NCBI GenBank assembly: GCA_024220505.1
Contig: JAKZZE010000016.1
Span: 434,001 to 498,000 of the forward strand
DNA length: 64,000 nt
Reading direction: 5' to 3'
Source of the DNA: Rhizopus arrhizus
Taxonomy: Eukaryota; Mucoromycota; Mucoromycetes; Mucorales; Rhizopodaceae
This document shows positions 23,816-37,156 of this stretch, one piece after another. Position 1 is the first letter of the stretch. Each line of letters starts with the position of its first letter. The notes beneath the pieces are model-generated. The model worked only from the letters and a program-made list of their open reading frames with translations. It was not told the origin of the DNA and did not search any database. Both the position numbers and the translations under genes were made by a program.

Positions 23816-24060
23816 ATTCAAATCTATTGCCTATATATTTCAAGTTTAAAAAGAGCATGATATACTTTGTGATGTGTGCTCTTGTTCTTCTTTATCAAAT
23901 TATCTCATGGGCATATCAAAGCTTTTTTTTTTTTTTTTTCTTTTTTCGTATAGTAGTTGGTTTACACAAGTTTAATAATATATAGTGTTTTTACTAATAA
24001 AAAATAGTTGTTTTGTATTACATTAATTGGCACATATAGAGCCTAGTTTATTTTAGCTAT
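23816..24060. terminator. 3' intergenic region of two convergent genes
   Basis: 245 AT-rich bases between the QTRT2 and amidohydrolase stops, with a T17 run at 23923-23939 and several AATAAA-like stretches on either strand. It presumably holds both polyadenylation sites. Confidence 0.4.
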
Positions 24061-24986
24061 TCAAAGTTTGGGCTTCATTATGTAATAGTTATCTAATAAA
24101 TAAATAGTAGCATTTGCCACAGCGTTTATGATTTGCTCTCTGCCTTCGGGCTGATGTCTAAATCTTTTAGGTATTTCTATTTGTATGGCATCCATTCCTT
24201 TCTTAATTTCCTCGTAATGAAAATGGTATCTTTGTGTAGTGTAGCCGCCACTGAAATAAAGTACATCATCTGGCTCAAAGTATTCAGTTGAAGGCACTGC
24301 AGATACGCTGTGATTGTAAGCAGCAATTTTATCTCCAAATTGCTTTAGTAATTGGCGTGGTTCTTTATTGTTATAATGTCTTTTAGTTAGTGACTTAATA
24401 GATGATTTGCACATCACTGCTTTGTCCAATAATTCCACTGAATTTGTTTTTATATCTGCAGGCTCTAGTAAATAACCGAGCTCGACCATGCCATGTTCAT
24501 GGGTTTGGCCTAAAGGAAAAAGAGGAAGGAGACTTGATAAAAATGATAAAAATGACGTATTCATGCAATTTACCATGAATATCTAAAAGCAACCCAAAAT
24601 TGTAAGTCTTGTGCAAATCTTCAATGGATTTCTCGATGTAATTATGATATTCCAACCATATCTTCTTTCCTCCCTCAGTCTCTGTACCTTCTTCAATGGA
24701 TCGATTGGTATCTGCTTTTCGCCTTGATATCAAATCAATAACGATGTAAGGCATTTGTTTATAGTGGCTTTCTATTTTTTTACATATCCCCTCTGCTATC
24801 TCTTTAGTATACATGTCTTGAAGTACAAGACTGCCGTTTTGGGTTCTGTCAGGTATTGATGAAGGTTTCTGACGCCCTCCATGAGGTGCAGTAATGATGA
24901 GAGGTAGCGTACCAGGCTAACATAGACTATTAAATAAATATTTTAACCTTTTTCTCAATACACCATACCTTGTAATAACTTAACAT
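24061..24986 (-). CDS. N-formylglutamate amidohydrolase-like protein
   Basis: Family of zinc-dependent hydrolases best known from bacterial histidine breakdown; fungal members are mostly uncharacterised. Three exons, 24986-24969 (only six codons, MLSYYK), 24916-24574 and 24509-24061, give 269 aa. The N-terminus reads PGTLPLIITAPHGGRQKP and IPDRTQNGS, the metal-binding start of the family. DLISRRKADTNR and LLDIHGQTHEHGMVELGYLL follow, with HGQTHEHG as the second His-rich site. The C-terminal part includes FSGGYTTQRYHF and IQIEIPKRFRHQPEGRE, also typical. Length fits. The tiny first exon is supported by frame and by GT/AG sites. Real substrate is not known. Confidence 0.85.
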
Positions 24987-25466
24987 TGCAAGATAAAAAA
25001 GAAGAATTTAACACTGGGTTTATTTTCAATAAACTTTGCATTAAAAAATTAATCTGAACCTTCCAATGGTTTTTATTCGGAGTTTATAAAAATACTCTTC
25101 TGTCAAATACACACAAAAAAAAAGCAAGATCCATGTATAGCCCCTGAAAATTATTGTGTGTGTGTGCTCGGTTGTTATGCAATAAGTATCTTTTAAGAAC
25201 ATAAACAGATACTAGAATATCCTAAGCTTACAAGTACAAAAACAAAAAATTGCCACTCAGTTATGCTGCATATTGTTAATTGTACCACGTGATCTCAATA
25301 ACAATATTTTGACCCTCAAAGCATCATTTTCCCTTCTTTTGTTTATTAAGAGAAAAAAGTACTTTTTTTTTAAAAAAGAAAAGCTTGTTTCAATTTTTTG
25401 GTTTTTCTTAAACTTTACAAGAACACAGCGGCATTTTCTTAGTTTATATGCGATCACTTGTCTACT
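24987..25466. promoter_or_regulatory. Divergent promoter region, amidohydrolase-like gene / ATG13
   Basis: 480 AT-rich bases between two divergent starts, with a short TG repeat near 25156-25165 and T/A-runs at 25361-25375. No defined element. Confidence 0.35.
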
Positions 25467-27948
25467 ATGTATTCGCCGTCTAGAAACGTGAATCAGTCTT
25501 CAAATGTTCCAACAACATCTTTAATTGCAGACAAGGAGAAAAGAGATCAAAAGAGTATTATTCAGGTTAAATAAAAGCATTCTTCTTTTCAAATTGACGA
25601 CTTATAAATGTGTGTATTATAGAGCTTTTATTCGAAAACAGCGCAAATTGTCGTCCAGGGGCGACTTACTACTTCCGATATCAAACGACCTAGTATAAGA
25701 GAATATAACTCTTCATCAAAGAAACCTAATAATTGGGTAAATAACTTATTCATGCAAATAATTAACGATTTTGCTTATCTATCAATAGTTTAATATTGCA
25801 ACCGAGGATATCGCTCTGCTGCGGGAAGATTTGAAATATTGGAGAAGCTTAGCTGCTGCCGATAACTATCAAGAACAAGTGCCACCTATGACGATTGATA
25901 TTTATTTGGATACTTCAAGACTAACACCAAACCAAACATTACTCGCAGCAGATGATAACCTTAGATGGGGATTCGTTGATGTGCTTCATATAAATCGTAT
26001 ATTGATTGAAACCTGGGTATTAACTTTAAAGTAAAGAATAAGAGGAGCGAATATATAATGTGTATTATTAAACAGCTCATTCTCAGTAGACAACCTCCTT
26101 CCTCTCATTATTCTGAAGGTTTACCCAACCTATATAAGCGTTCTATTGTATTTTTTAGATCATTACATTCATTTGTTAGGTTACTACCAGGTTATGAGCT
26201 TTATCGTAGAATGCGTAAATCAAATGAATCAAGTCCATTATCTATTGGCTATCGTCTTTCTTCGAACCCAAATATACAATACAACTCTGAAATACCTTTG
26301 AGTAAATAAGGAAAAGAAAGAAAAATGAGATAAAAATGATCAGTTTGATTAACTGAAAGGCTTATACATAGACTCAACTATATTAGAAAATGATGCACGT
26401 AAACCAACAAACCATTACAAATTTTCTGACATTGTTACACCAAACGGGTAAGATATATTAAATAATGTTTATGTGTAAACTAACAAACATTGCCACAGTA
26501 CTTTTAATTTGAGTGTAACATATCGCCGCAATTGTGCTTTTAAAGTGGAAGATAGGGAAAGGGATCTCAGTGCTCAATTTATTGACATGGACGAGCAATT
26601 CTTTACTCCTACAATGACAAAATATCAGCATACCAAATCCAGACCTACATCACAAAGTTCTGTTACACGGAAAAAGTCTTCCTCTTCTATTTCTTCAAGA
26701 AATTCTTTGGAAATGAATCAAAAGCTCAATATTTCAATATCCTCTTCAAGTCGTCATGGTTCAATAACACGTACTGTATCACCTTTCAAATCACCATCTT
26801 TATCATCATCTCCACAAATTGACTCTGGTTGTAAGGAAGTAAAAATAGTTGCGTACAGATACAATTTACTCATTATCTAATGCTTAGTCCCAAGTACTAT
26901 AACATCAAGGCAGTCTACAACTCTCGATGCAAGCAGACGAGGTTTTGACAGCGGATCATTTGGTCGTAAAATTGAATTTTCTTCTAGTTTTGAAAAGTAT
27001 AAATCTAGCACAACAGGCAAAATACCTGATTCACCTTCGTTGAGTAGTATAAGGCGTTTATCTACTGAAAATGATCTTGTCCTAAATAAGGATGATGATG
27101 GTTTAGAAGACTTTTTTAGACTTGTAATGCCCAAGCAAGAGCTTCGATCATTTCAACGCACTCCTAACTTTACTCCTTTATCAACTGATACTTCAACTGG
27201 TTCCGATATGACAAGCAGTGTGGGTGGCTCCCTAGCCACAAGCAAGAAATCAGCATTATCACATTTTCAGAGTCTAAGAGATACGCACACCTCACTCTCT
27301 GAATCCTTATCATCAAGCTTAATGATAGCTACTACCCCAAGCAGCCATAATGATGTTTCTGGTACATCGCCTGTGTCCTCCATTTCTTCAGCAAGCAAAT
27401 CATTCCAGCCTGTTATACCTTCCCCTTTACATGCAGAACAAAATTCGATTTTAACTGTACATATACCACCCCCAAGCGATTCACGCGTTGGCCCTATGAT
27501 TCAGCGTGATGATACTTCGTTGAGAAACAGACAAGTAGACGACTCGTCCTATGGTCGAAAAGAGGATAATAGTCAGAATGAGTCATTAGCTTATTCCACA
27601 TACCCGCAAAATAACCCCAGTCTACGTGTAAGCCACAATCTTGCTGTACTCAAAGATGCTGCTGATAATTCGAACAATGTCAGTACACCAGATAATGTTG
27701 CTAAGAAAGGAACACATATATTAGACGACGATGATTCACTTGTATTTAATTTAATTGAACTCGGCTGTGAATCATCAGCACAACCTCAAGACGAACAGCA
27801 GGAAATGATTTACAATAGATCTCTTCACAGATTAAAATCAAGAAGTCTCGAACAGTCATTCGAATCATCATCACCTCAGCAATCGGCTAGCGAGGAAGAC
27901 CAGGATCAGAGAAATTCAAACTCTTTAATTCACTATAACACATGGTAG
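25467..27948 (+). CDS. ATG13: Autophagy-initiation protein Atg13
   Basis: Regulatory subunit of the Atg1 kinase complex that starts autophagy under TOR control. Seven exons, 25467-25565, 25623-25736, 25789-26030, 26087-26301, 26360-26447, 26499-26830 and 26888-27948, give 716 aa. The HORMA domain (about residues 30-275) shows FYSKTAQIVVQGR, NWFNIATED, DIYLDTSRLTPNQTLL, IETWVLTL, KRSIVFFRSLHSFVRLLPG and FNLSVTYRRNCAF. The rest is a disordered Ser-rich tail. It includes FPSTITSR, KIPDSPSLSSIRR and LEDFFRLVMPKQELRSF, matching the Atg1/Atg17-binding region. The exon 4 acceptor must be 26086 to keep frame; the earlier AG at 26074 does not. Confidence 0.92.
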
Positions 27949-30255
27949 GAACGTATATTTGTCATTGTATAATATCAACAAAAAAAAAGCAAAAAAGAAA
28001 TTCATTTGTATGAAATCACAAATAAATAAAAAACAATATTGTTTTTTATATACTTAAACGAGATATCTTGCTTAGCAAATATATCCACCTGGATTGTCTA
28101 TTGTCGTTGCGCAATATAAAAGTCTATTTTGAAATTACCTAATAGGTTACAAATTTATTGTAAATGTCGCTACTAATGCACTGCTATAACTTACTTGACT
28201 CTTCATCTCACAATACATAATCCTTTAACCCTTTCTTTTCAATTTCTACTCTACCAACACACACAGGTGCAACGATATGTCCTTCATGAGATTATATATT
28301 TGACACCATATTCACAAACTCTCTCACTTTTTTTGGGCTTTACATACGTATTTTGGCAACAGTTATATTCTAGACTGTACTTCAATGTCAAGAAATCTGG
28401 TTTCATGACCGAAATCTTCCTTGATAATGAGTTCACACTCATAGTTTTCATGTCCTTAATGCTTGGCAATGCCTTCTTACCGTTTTATCTTCAAACATCG
28501 GCTTTTAAGGCCACAAATACCAAACTGAAGTTTATCCAGATTTCTATAATCAATTTTTCTCGCTCCACTTCACTCTTAATTTAGCCTGCTGATCTTTTTC
28601 ATATACATTCAATAGACTTTGAAGATTACATGCCATCTTATACACATACTAAACGGCCTCTTGTATTCGTTACTGCTGCTTTCTTTATAACACCAAATAC
28701 ATCGTCTCAGTTTTTCAGTAGCTCAAGGAACACAGAATAAATTCAAGCAAATGTAACGTTTTGAGACTGAATGTACTATACTTTACTATGGATCTTTTTT
28801 AAGACGTCGACTAGCTCCTTACTAACCGTTAGTAGTTTGAATTACTCCCTTCAATCTTTTATATAATTAAACTTCTCTTTCTCAAATTCATCAAGTCATC
28901 GCTTATCAGTGGCGTCAAATATAAAACTATAAACAGAATTATTAAAACACTTTATTTATATCGTAACCAACAAATTCATAATCTATAAGCGTTATGCTTA
29001 TTTTTTATGCCGATGTCCTTTATAAATCTAAAAACTATGCCTTCTGAGAGCTTTTCAGGAAGATATATTCCCTTTCACACTATAATGGCTCTCCTTTTTA
29101 AAATTTACTATGTGCATATCAGTTACTATGGTGCTCTGTTTTTCAAATATTACTAAAAAAGATTCTAAAATCAGGCAATTGCTCATATCATTGCTGCTTA
29201 TCATATTGATAATTCAATAGAGCTTTAAACAGATATACTACACTCATTCTCAACAATTTTTTTAAAAAAATTTATGCTTTTCTTCCTCTGTCTCTTTTTC
29301 TCCTTCTGGAGATAATCGAAAATAATAATAAAAGTAAGTGTACCATAACCTATGCGTATTAAATTATGAAATTGTATGAAAACTTCCAATTAAGCATCTT
29401 GTTCATAATGCTTATACCAGAAAAGATGATATTGAGGTTAGTAGTCATTTTGGGAATTAATAGATGCTAGTTTATATACATCTTAACATCAAACAAACCA
29501 TGTCTGTGATGGAGCTTTAGCTTCCACTTTTATCACATAATCAATAAACTTACTAGCAGTTCTGATATTAAAAACTTCGTTGTTCAGTAAACTTGACTAT
29601 CGGCAATTATTTATAAGGACTGTTTAATACAACAGACTTAATAAAGTATAAATCAATTAACTAGCCCACTTTAATGGCACATAAAGCCCGTTTTGATGTT
29701 GATTACCTTGAATTAAGAAAGCTTTTTATTTTACGATAAGTAACTGTATTGATACGTGATTATCACAAAGGTAGATGAGAATCATTCGAAAGTTCAGTTG
29801 ATAATGAATTACTGTCTGAAGTTCATATTATCTTTGTTCCTATTATACTCTATAAGTGAGTCTATGTCGAAGTGATGAATGCTCATTCAAGAACACCCTG
29901 GCGCAATTTCCAAATGAGGGAGTATTCTGTGATTGAAAAAGCTTTTTTTTTTTTTGATAAGGATCAAATATCTTTTTTATCACTTCTCAAATGCTCTGGG
30001 AAATCGATTCCATTAACTACCATAAATTCACTATATCTTTACTCCTTGTCATCTAAACATCTTCGTATGGTTACTTGATTATGTTGATAAGATATTCTTC
30101 TTCTTGGTTCAGTATCTATGGATAACGGAAACTGAGCTTTAAAAGTTTTTAGAAATTTAGCTTTCTCACGGGGTACAACCATTGTTGGCTGACAAATTTT
30201 TAATTGTGAACCTTTTGCCCTTTTTCGCTTTTTATTTCCTTATTTTACATAAAAT
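27949..30255. other. AT-rich gene-poor stretch
   Basis: About 2.3 kb with no supported gene. A plus-strand frame at 28195-28584 is hydrophobic but has no family resemblance and is embedded in stop-rich DNA. The opposite strand (28600-28200) reads like a lysine-rich decayed coding fragment with stops. The final stretch (30180-30255) is the T-rich leader of the next gene. Confidence 0.45.
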
Positions 30256-32605
30256 ATGGCAACTGTTATAGATCCCAGTAGTCTTTCCAACCTTTCAGAG
30301 GTTTTGACTAAGCATGTTCACTTGAATTGGAGAATTAGTTTTGAAGAAAAGAAGATTGGCGGTCATGTTCTTTTAGACATGATCACTTTGGTTCCTAATG
30401 TGTCAAAGATCGTTTTGGATACGAGCTATCTTGAATTAAAAAATGTTTCTTTAAACGGACAAGCCCTCAAGGTAAGCCAAAACACCGTGTTTCTTTTTTT
30501 TTTCTTGAGAAACTAAACAGTGTTATTAGTACGAGGTTGCTGAACGTCATCTTAGTCTCGGATCTGCTTTAACTGTCTACCTTAATGAACCTTTTGCTGC
30601 TGAAAATACTGCTTTCCAACTCAAGGTTGAATATTCTACTACAGACAAGTGTACTGCTGTTCAATATTTAGAACCAGAGTAATATAGATATATAAAAGAC
30701 TTGTGTAAGATTTAACGCGTATTTCATCTAGGCAAACAGTGGGCAAAAAACACCCTTACTTGTTCTCTCAATGTCAAGCTGTAAAGTATTGATAAATATT
30801 GTATTGAACTATCAATAATAACTTGATTTATACTAGATCCATGCCCGTGCATTCGCACCCCTTCAAGATTCTCCCTCTGTAAAATTAACCTATTCCGCCT
30901 CTGTCACTTCACCTTTACCTGTTGTCATGTCTGCTCTTTTACTTTCCAGTGATGCCAATGAAGATGGTACAAAGACTTATCACTTTAAACAAAATACGAC
31001 TATTCCTTCATATTTGATTGCCATCGCTGCTGGTAATTTAGCAAGCCGTGAAATCGGTCCTCGATCCACTGTTTGGTGTGAACCTGAAGTCGTTGAACAA
31101 GCTGCGTGGGAATTCGAGGCAAGTAAAATTGAATGTATATAAAAACAATAAGAGTAACATGATACAGGACACTGAAAAATTCATTGCTACGGGTGAAAGT
31201 CTCTTGACTCCATATGAATGGGGTCGTTATGACCTTTTAGTTTTGCCTCCTTCTTTCCCTTATGGCGGTATGGAGGTAAATTTGAGTAAGAAAATGGTTT
31301 TCAGAAAGACTTATCCAATTTAGAACCCTTGTTTAACCTTTGTGACACCTACTCTCTTGGCCGGTAATTTAAGTGCTTGTATCAAAAACAAGCAAAAACT
31401 AAACTGTGATTGTGTACATTAGGTGACAAGAGTGCTGTTGATGTTGTTGCACATGAAATTGCTCATAGTTGGATGGGTAACTTGGTAACAACTTCTAATT
31501 GGGAACATTTCTGGTTAAATGAAGGCTGGACAGTGTTTATTGAACGTAAAATTGCAGGTAAACATTTCAATGATCTATGATTTTAACAACTATTTATTTA
31601 ACCATGCTTATTTTACAGCACGTCTTCATGGTGAACCCGAAAGACAATTCAGCTCTATTATAGGTTGGAAGGCATTGAAAGAAAGTGTTGAACTCTTTGG
31701 CGAAAGTTCTCCTGCTACTATTTTGAAGCCTGATTTAAGCAGCGGTATTGATCCTGATGATTATTTTAGCTCCATTCCCTACGGTAATTTTTTTTATAAA
31801 AGAGAAGACACATTTGTTAATCATATCACTTGAAACAGAAAAGGGGTTCAATTTGCTTTATCACATTGAAAAGGTAGTTGGTGGTCCTGCTGTCTTTGAA
31901 CCTTATATGAAAGCACATGTTGAAAATTTTGCCTCAAAATCTATCACTACTGAACAATGGCTTACTCATCTTCACTCATATATGGAAGCTCATCACGGTA
32001 AAGAAGTCGTTGAAAAATTAAAAACAATTGACTTTGACCGCTGGATTAACGGCACTGGTATGCCTCATGTGGATCCACAATTTGATACAAGCCTTGCTGA
32101 TGCCTGTTACGATCTTGCTAAACGTTGGGAAGATGCTCGTAATAGCGACGACCTCAGTGCTTTCTCATCAAAGGATGTTGAGAACTTTAGTTCAACTCAG
32201 AAGAGTAAGTGATATTCGTATAAAAGGAAAAGAAAAGACTAAATCCTTTTTTTATCTCTATTAAAAATAGTTGTCTTCTTGGAACGCTTGACTGATTGTG
32301 AGCCTTTCCCTCATCATATCCTTGACAAAATGGACGAACTCTACCAAATGACACCTATTCGCAATGCTGATGTTCGTTTCCGCTGGCAACAACTCTGTGT
32401 AATGGCCAGCTATGAAAAGATTTATCCTAGCGTCACCGAATTTATCACTGAGCAAGGTCGTATGAAATTTGTCCGTCCTCTTTACAGATTCCTTTACAGA
32501 GCCAAGAATGGTGCCAAATTAGCTCAAGAAACTTATTTGAAGCACAAGAAATTCTATCATCCAATTGCTGCACAACTCATTGAAAAAGATATTGATTTAA
32601 AATAA
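30256..32605 (+). CDS. LAP2: Leukotriene A4 hydrolase-type M1 aminopeptidase
   Basis: Zinc aminopeptidase of the M1 family; fungal members (yeast Lap2) cleave peptides and have epoxide hydrolase activity. Ten exons, 30256-30471, 30530-30678, 30732-30780, 30837-31118, 31168-31275, 31324-31363, 31423-31557, 31619-31783, 31839-32204 and 32271-32605, give 614 aa. Key motifs are [20 protein letters not shown] (exopeptidase GGMEN) and the zinc site [11 protein letters not shown]...HFWLNEG (HExxH-18-E). A Tyr-containing [16 protein letters not shown] segment and the helical C-terminal domain follow. Length matches the family. The intron 31119-31167 has a GC donor (GAG|GCAAGT); the alternative GT would shift the frame into a stop. 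Confidence 0.93.
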
Positions 32606-32677
32606 AATAAAAATTGAGTGTCTAATTCTATTATACAACAAAACGTATTTACAAATAAATGTGTGAAAAAGGTAAAA
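32606..32677. terminator. 72-bp spacer between convergent stops
   Basis: The aminopeptidase and permease stop codons lie 72 bases apart. AATAAAA-like signals occur on the plus strand right after the aminopeptidase stop, and further T-rich matches serve the opposite strand. The 3' UTRs very probably overlap. Confidence 0.5.
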
Positions 32678-34790
32678 TTAATTGTGGAAGGCATCTCTCC
32701 AAGATTTCAAATTAGAAGGAATACGCTTCCAAGTAGAGGGTTTAAAGATGCTGACACCTTCAAGGGGATCTGATTTTTTGTTGTCTTCCATGTCCATTGA
32801 TTCTCTGTTATTATATCTACTAATTAGGATTAAACGCCCCTTTGTATCTTATGTATGAACACAATTGCTCAAAAGCTTACCTCAAGAAAGCCTCACGGCC
32901 GGATATCAAGTCAATTTCAGCAAGGGGAATCACTTTTGTTCTTTTACCAAACTTATAGCCGGCATAAAAGATGAGCACAAGAGGAATACCAATATAACAA
33001 GCTATAATATCTGCTGCTACAACAGGTGTTGCCGTCCAAGCATTGTAACCTTGTCCGACCAATACAAACAAACACACGAAAAACGCAAAGATAGGACCGA
33101 TAGGGAACAACCTAGCCTTGAATGGCAAATCTTCTACCTTGTAACCTTGTAAAACATAAGCACGACGGAATCGCCAGTGAGCAGCTGCGATACCTAACCA
33201 AGCAATGAAACCAGCAACACCAGAGATATTAAGTAACCAGTTATAAACAACACCATTGCCAAACAAAGAAGTCAAAAATGCAAGCATACCGATAACAGCT
33301 GTCAAGAGTACACAATAGATAGGAATGCCGTTTTTGGTAATCTTTCTGAAAAATTTAGGTGCTTTGCCTTCGTTTGCAAGATCAAGAAGTGTACGGCTTG
33401 AGGCATATAATCCAGAATTACCAGCAGAAAGTACGGTTGTTAAGATGACTGCATTCATGACATCTAAAGAGAACATTGTTATATATAATTAAAAAAGAGA
33501 GATGCATTATCCTGTCTGTTGCTTTACCTGCTGCAGGAGTGATACCAGCCTTCACAAACACCAAAGTAAATGGAGAAACTGAAATTTGAGTCACATCATC
33601 GCTCAAAAGTGAAGGATCATCATATGGAATGATGAGACCAATGATAAGAATAGAAAGAATGTAAAACAAAATAATACGCCAAAATACTTGCTTGATAGCT
33701 CTTGGTACATTCTTTCGAGGATTTTCACTTTCGCCAGCAGCAACACCAATCAGTTCAGTGCCTTGGAAAGAGAAACCTGCAGTCAAGAAAGTACTCAAGA
33801 CACCGAGGCCTTGAATACCGCCACGATTGAATGTTTCTGTTCCGTAATAGTGACCTCCAAGTACGGCAGTATCAACCAAGATACCCAAGATAATGAAAAC
33901 AATAACTGTCAATACTTTGATTAAAGCAAACCAATATTCTGCTTCACCTATATACATATAATCCATTATTGTTAGTTATATCCACATTGTATAATATTTT
34001 ATCTTTACCATAGCCTTTGACAGAAAATAAATTTAAGGCAAGAATGATGATCAAAAAGACAATAGACCAAACATAATTGGGAACATGAGGTAACCAATAA
34101 GCCATGACCATTGAACCTGCAGTCTGTCATAAAATCAGATTAGAATACTGCTTTATTTTGTAATAAAAATAAAGTATGTTTCTTACCAATTCGACAGCGA
34201 CTGTTACAGCCCAATTGTACCAATAATTCCATCCCAAAGCAAATCCAACAGCGGGATCAATGAAACGTCCAGCGTAATTGTTAAAACTTCCAGAAATAGG
34301 TAAAAATGTAGCCTAACATATAAAACCTTTAATTAATTGAAATAAAAAAAGAGTGTTACATCATACCATTTCTCCGAGACATTCCATCATAAAGAAGACC
34401 ATGATACCAATCAAAGCATAGGCAAGTAATGCACCACCTGGTCCAGCATTTGCAACAGACGAACCGGAAGCCAAAAAAAGACCGGTACCAATCGTACCAC
34501 CAAGAGAAATCATGGTTAACTTTAAAATTATCAGTGTCACCCTATCACAAAAAGAAATAAATACTTACGTGACGAGCTTTAAGTCCTCTTTGTAAGGCTG
34601 GTTTATCATCAACAACATCAGATACTGATCCAGTAGATATAGAACCATTTCCCCTATGATGACTAGCCTTTTCAATGTGACTGGAGGATGAACCTTTCAT
34701 GTATTTAACATCATTTAAATCAATTTCTTCTACAATTTCGTTGCTACTTCCAGCCTTGTTTTTAATGGACTTTTTTCTTCCACTAAACAT
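32678..34790 (-). CDS. Amino acid permease (APC/YAT family)
   Basis: Proton-coupled plasma-membrane amino acid importer. Seven exons, 34790-34569, 34519-34367, 34312-34187, 34123-34009, 33947-33528, 33463-32881 and 32804-32678, give 581 aa. The cytosolic N-terminus (about 70 residues) is Lys/Ser-rich. TM1 has the signature RHLTMISLGGTIGTGLFLAS. Other diagnostic blocks are GEMATFLPISGSF, FVDPA-like FIDPAVGFALGWNYWYNW, FQGTELIGVAAGESENPRK, VLSAGNSGLYASSR and the C-terminal GYKFGKRTKVIPL. About twelve hydrophobic segments are visible. Specificity cannot be told. The ATG at 34790 follows a long T-rich tract, so the longer upstream frame is not real. Confidence 0.92.
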
Positions 34791-36139
34791 TTTTGATTTG
34801 AATATGAAAAAAAAAAAAAAAAAATAGCAAAGGAAAAAAAAAAAAAGAAAAAGCAAGAACACAAATAAGCAAAAAAAAGTTTTTTGGAAATGTCCAAAAA
34901 AGTCAACACAACAAAGATTATCTAATTCAATTACAGCTAATGGTTACTCCAATAAACACAAAAGGAAAATCAAAGACATCTAACATGTGTAACAAAAAAA
35001 GAATCGTTCAATCATCTTTGCCTAATTTTTCTCACGTAACAATTGCAATCCTGGGAATCAATTTTGTTAAATTTAGACTCTTTTTTTATATATTGTGGTC
35101 GTGTAAGCTGAATTCAGGTCATCTGCGAAATTACAAAAACTGTAAACTTTTATTGAGTTCATTGTAAAGCTCTTTGCTGAGGGAAAAGTCGATTAAAAGC
35201 TGAAAATACATCAAAAGTTGTTTAAGTGGATAGTACACGCGCGCTTTTTTTATTGCCAAGAGAAACGTACCCGAGCTGTTTTGTAAATTCATGTAAATTA
35301 TAAACTAATGTATTTTTTCTGTTAAGTTAATGTGCGCGTTTTTGAATTATTATACAATGAATGATTATTTTTCATATCATATCAAAAATTACATCTTATA
35401 AAGTTGTAATTTCACGCTCTGAACCAGAAAACTTGATTTATGACCAAACACCGCCATGAACGGGCAAACAAAAAATTCATGCAGACAAGCAGCTTTATGT
35501 GAAATATGGATCAATTATGTGATGTACGCTTATTGTTACATATTGAGGACGTGTTTTTGCTTGATTCAGCTACTGGTTTAACTGTTATTAATTTAATAAC
35601 AGTTACTGCTATGACAAAATATAGATGAATGCATACATATTATCAATGATTTATATACAATTGCTATATAAATAAAGTACAAGATTCCTTAAGATGTTCA
35701 ATTGTACTAAAAATTCTCATAACCATTTACTTACTGATACCGTGAGCACAAACGGAATTACTTTTCTATGACGGAAAAACGGCATAGTTTACTTTCAAGA
35801 TAGCATCATAAAATTGAAAATTTATGTTGGAGTAAAGGGAAGTCATATACTATAGAAATGTCAAATCTCTTCATCATTTCCCTAATTTTCGGTAATACTG
35901 GGACTAACACACTAGTTTTGTTTTTCATATAATCAAGTTAGACTTCAATAACACATTCGTGTCCTCTAATCCAACTGTTATTAACCTATCTATATGCATG
36001 GTTTCATTAAAACATAAAGTTCAAATATACTTCAAAAAATCAACAAATTATAATTCACGAGCAATTTGCTATATTTTTTCAAACGTTTTCATCAATTATG
36101 CTTTTGGAACAGGATGAAGAATTTATTGATATAAAGCAT
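34791..36139. other. Intergenic, permease promoter and proteasome-gene 3' side
   Basis: Contains A-rich tracts (34806-34855) immediately upstream of the permease start and then about 1.2 kb of AT-rich DNA with only short frames. No RNA gene or repeat recognised. Confidence 0.4.
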
Positions 36140-37156
36140 TTAACGTTGACCACCATAACCTCTAATGTTCTCTGCAAATCCCCATTCAGTCTCCAACTGA
36201 TATGGTTCACTAACGTGTGTTCCATTTTCTGTAATTTTAGCAATTTGATACTATTTGACATATGAGCATTTCAGTATTATAACACACATATTTAAACCCA
36301 CCTTATTCATGGATCTTGCATCTCTGTAAAATAATACACGTAAGCATTCATTCATAATTTCGACTGCTTCTTCTTCTGTCAATTCATCTTCTCTGCCTTC
36401 AACTCTTCTTCTCAAAATAGGCTGTGCCAAGTGTGCACCAAATCCAGTAGCGATTGTTGTTGATTGGTAAGTAGTGCCTCTTAAATCGACGTAACCAAGG
36501 AATTTATCACCTTTGTGAATTCCTCCCACGACAAGCGAGTTCCAAAGAGGATTGAATTTAGATCTTCTGTTGTACATAACTCTCCATAGATATTCGTAAA
36601 TATGAGGTGCTCCTAAAACATGTCCATCATCTGCATTGTGTTCTTTCACCCTATTTTTTTTTTACATGCTATCAGTAAATTTTGGTCTAGAGTTTTGGCT
36701 TGCTTAATTTACATGAGAGAATCCAAAAGATGTTGAATGTATTGATAATCTGATAAATCACCTGAAGCGCCAACAATTGTGCTCTCGCCAACTGGATATA
36801 ATCTTTTGATATCACGAAAACGAGCTAGCGATCCATACGAACCTATACACAGATTTAAGTATATATAAAAAAGCAATTTGAATTTAGTTTTACCAAGCAT
36901 ATCTGCTGCCATAATGATACCATCTCTATACTTGAAAGCAAGGACAGATGTACCTGTCACTAAAGGATTTCTAGAAGCAAAATTAATATATTTTTGTTAT
37001 GAAAAGAAAAGAAAAGGAAAATTACTGAGTTCTTGTCATTGGACCATAAGCTGATTGAGCTAAATGGTCAGAAACTGTTTGATGCATTGGAACAGTATTA
37101 TAAGCATCAACAGCTTCTGAACGTGGCTTGCCCCAATGTGAAGGAAAGTGATCCAT
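36140..37156 (-). CDS. PRE4: Proteasome subunit beta type-4 (beta-7, Pre4)
   Basis: Non-catalytic beta subunit of the 20S proteasome core. Five exons, 37156-37026, 36970-36894, 36842-36713, 36650-36302 and 36250-36140, give 265 aa. An N-terminal propeptide of about 45 residues precedes TGTSVLAFKYRDGIIMAADM. SLARFRDIKRLYPVGESTIV, HNADDGHVLGAPHIYEYLWR, VMYNRRSKFNPLWNSLVVGG and GFGAHLAQPILRR are typical of beta-7. The C-terminal extension carries TEWGFAENIRGYGG. All splice phases fit and length is right. Confidence 0.94.
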
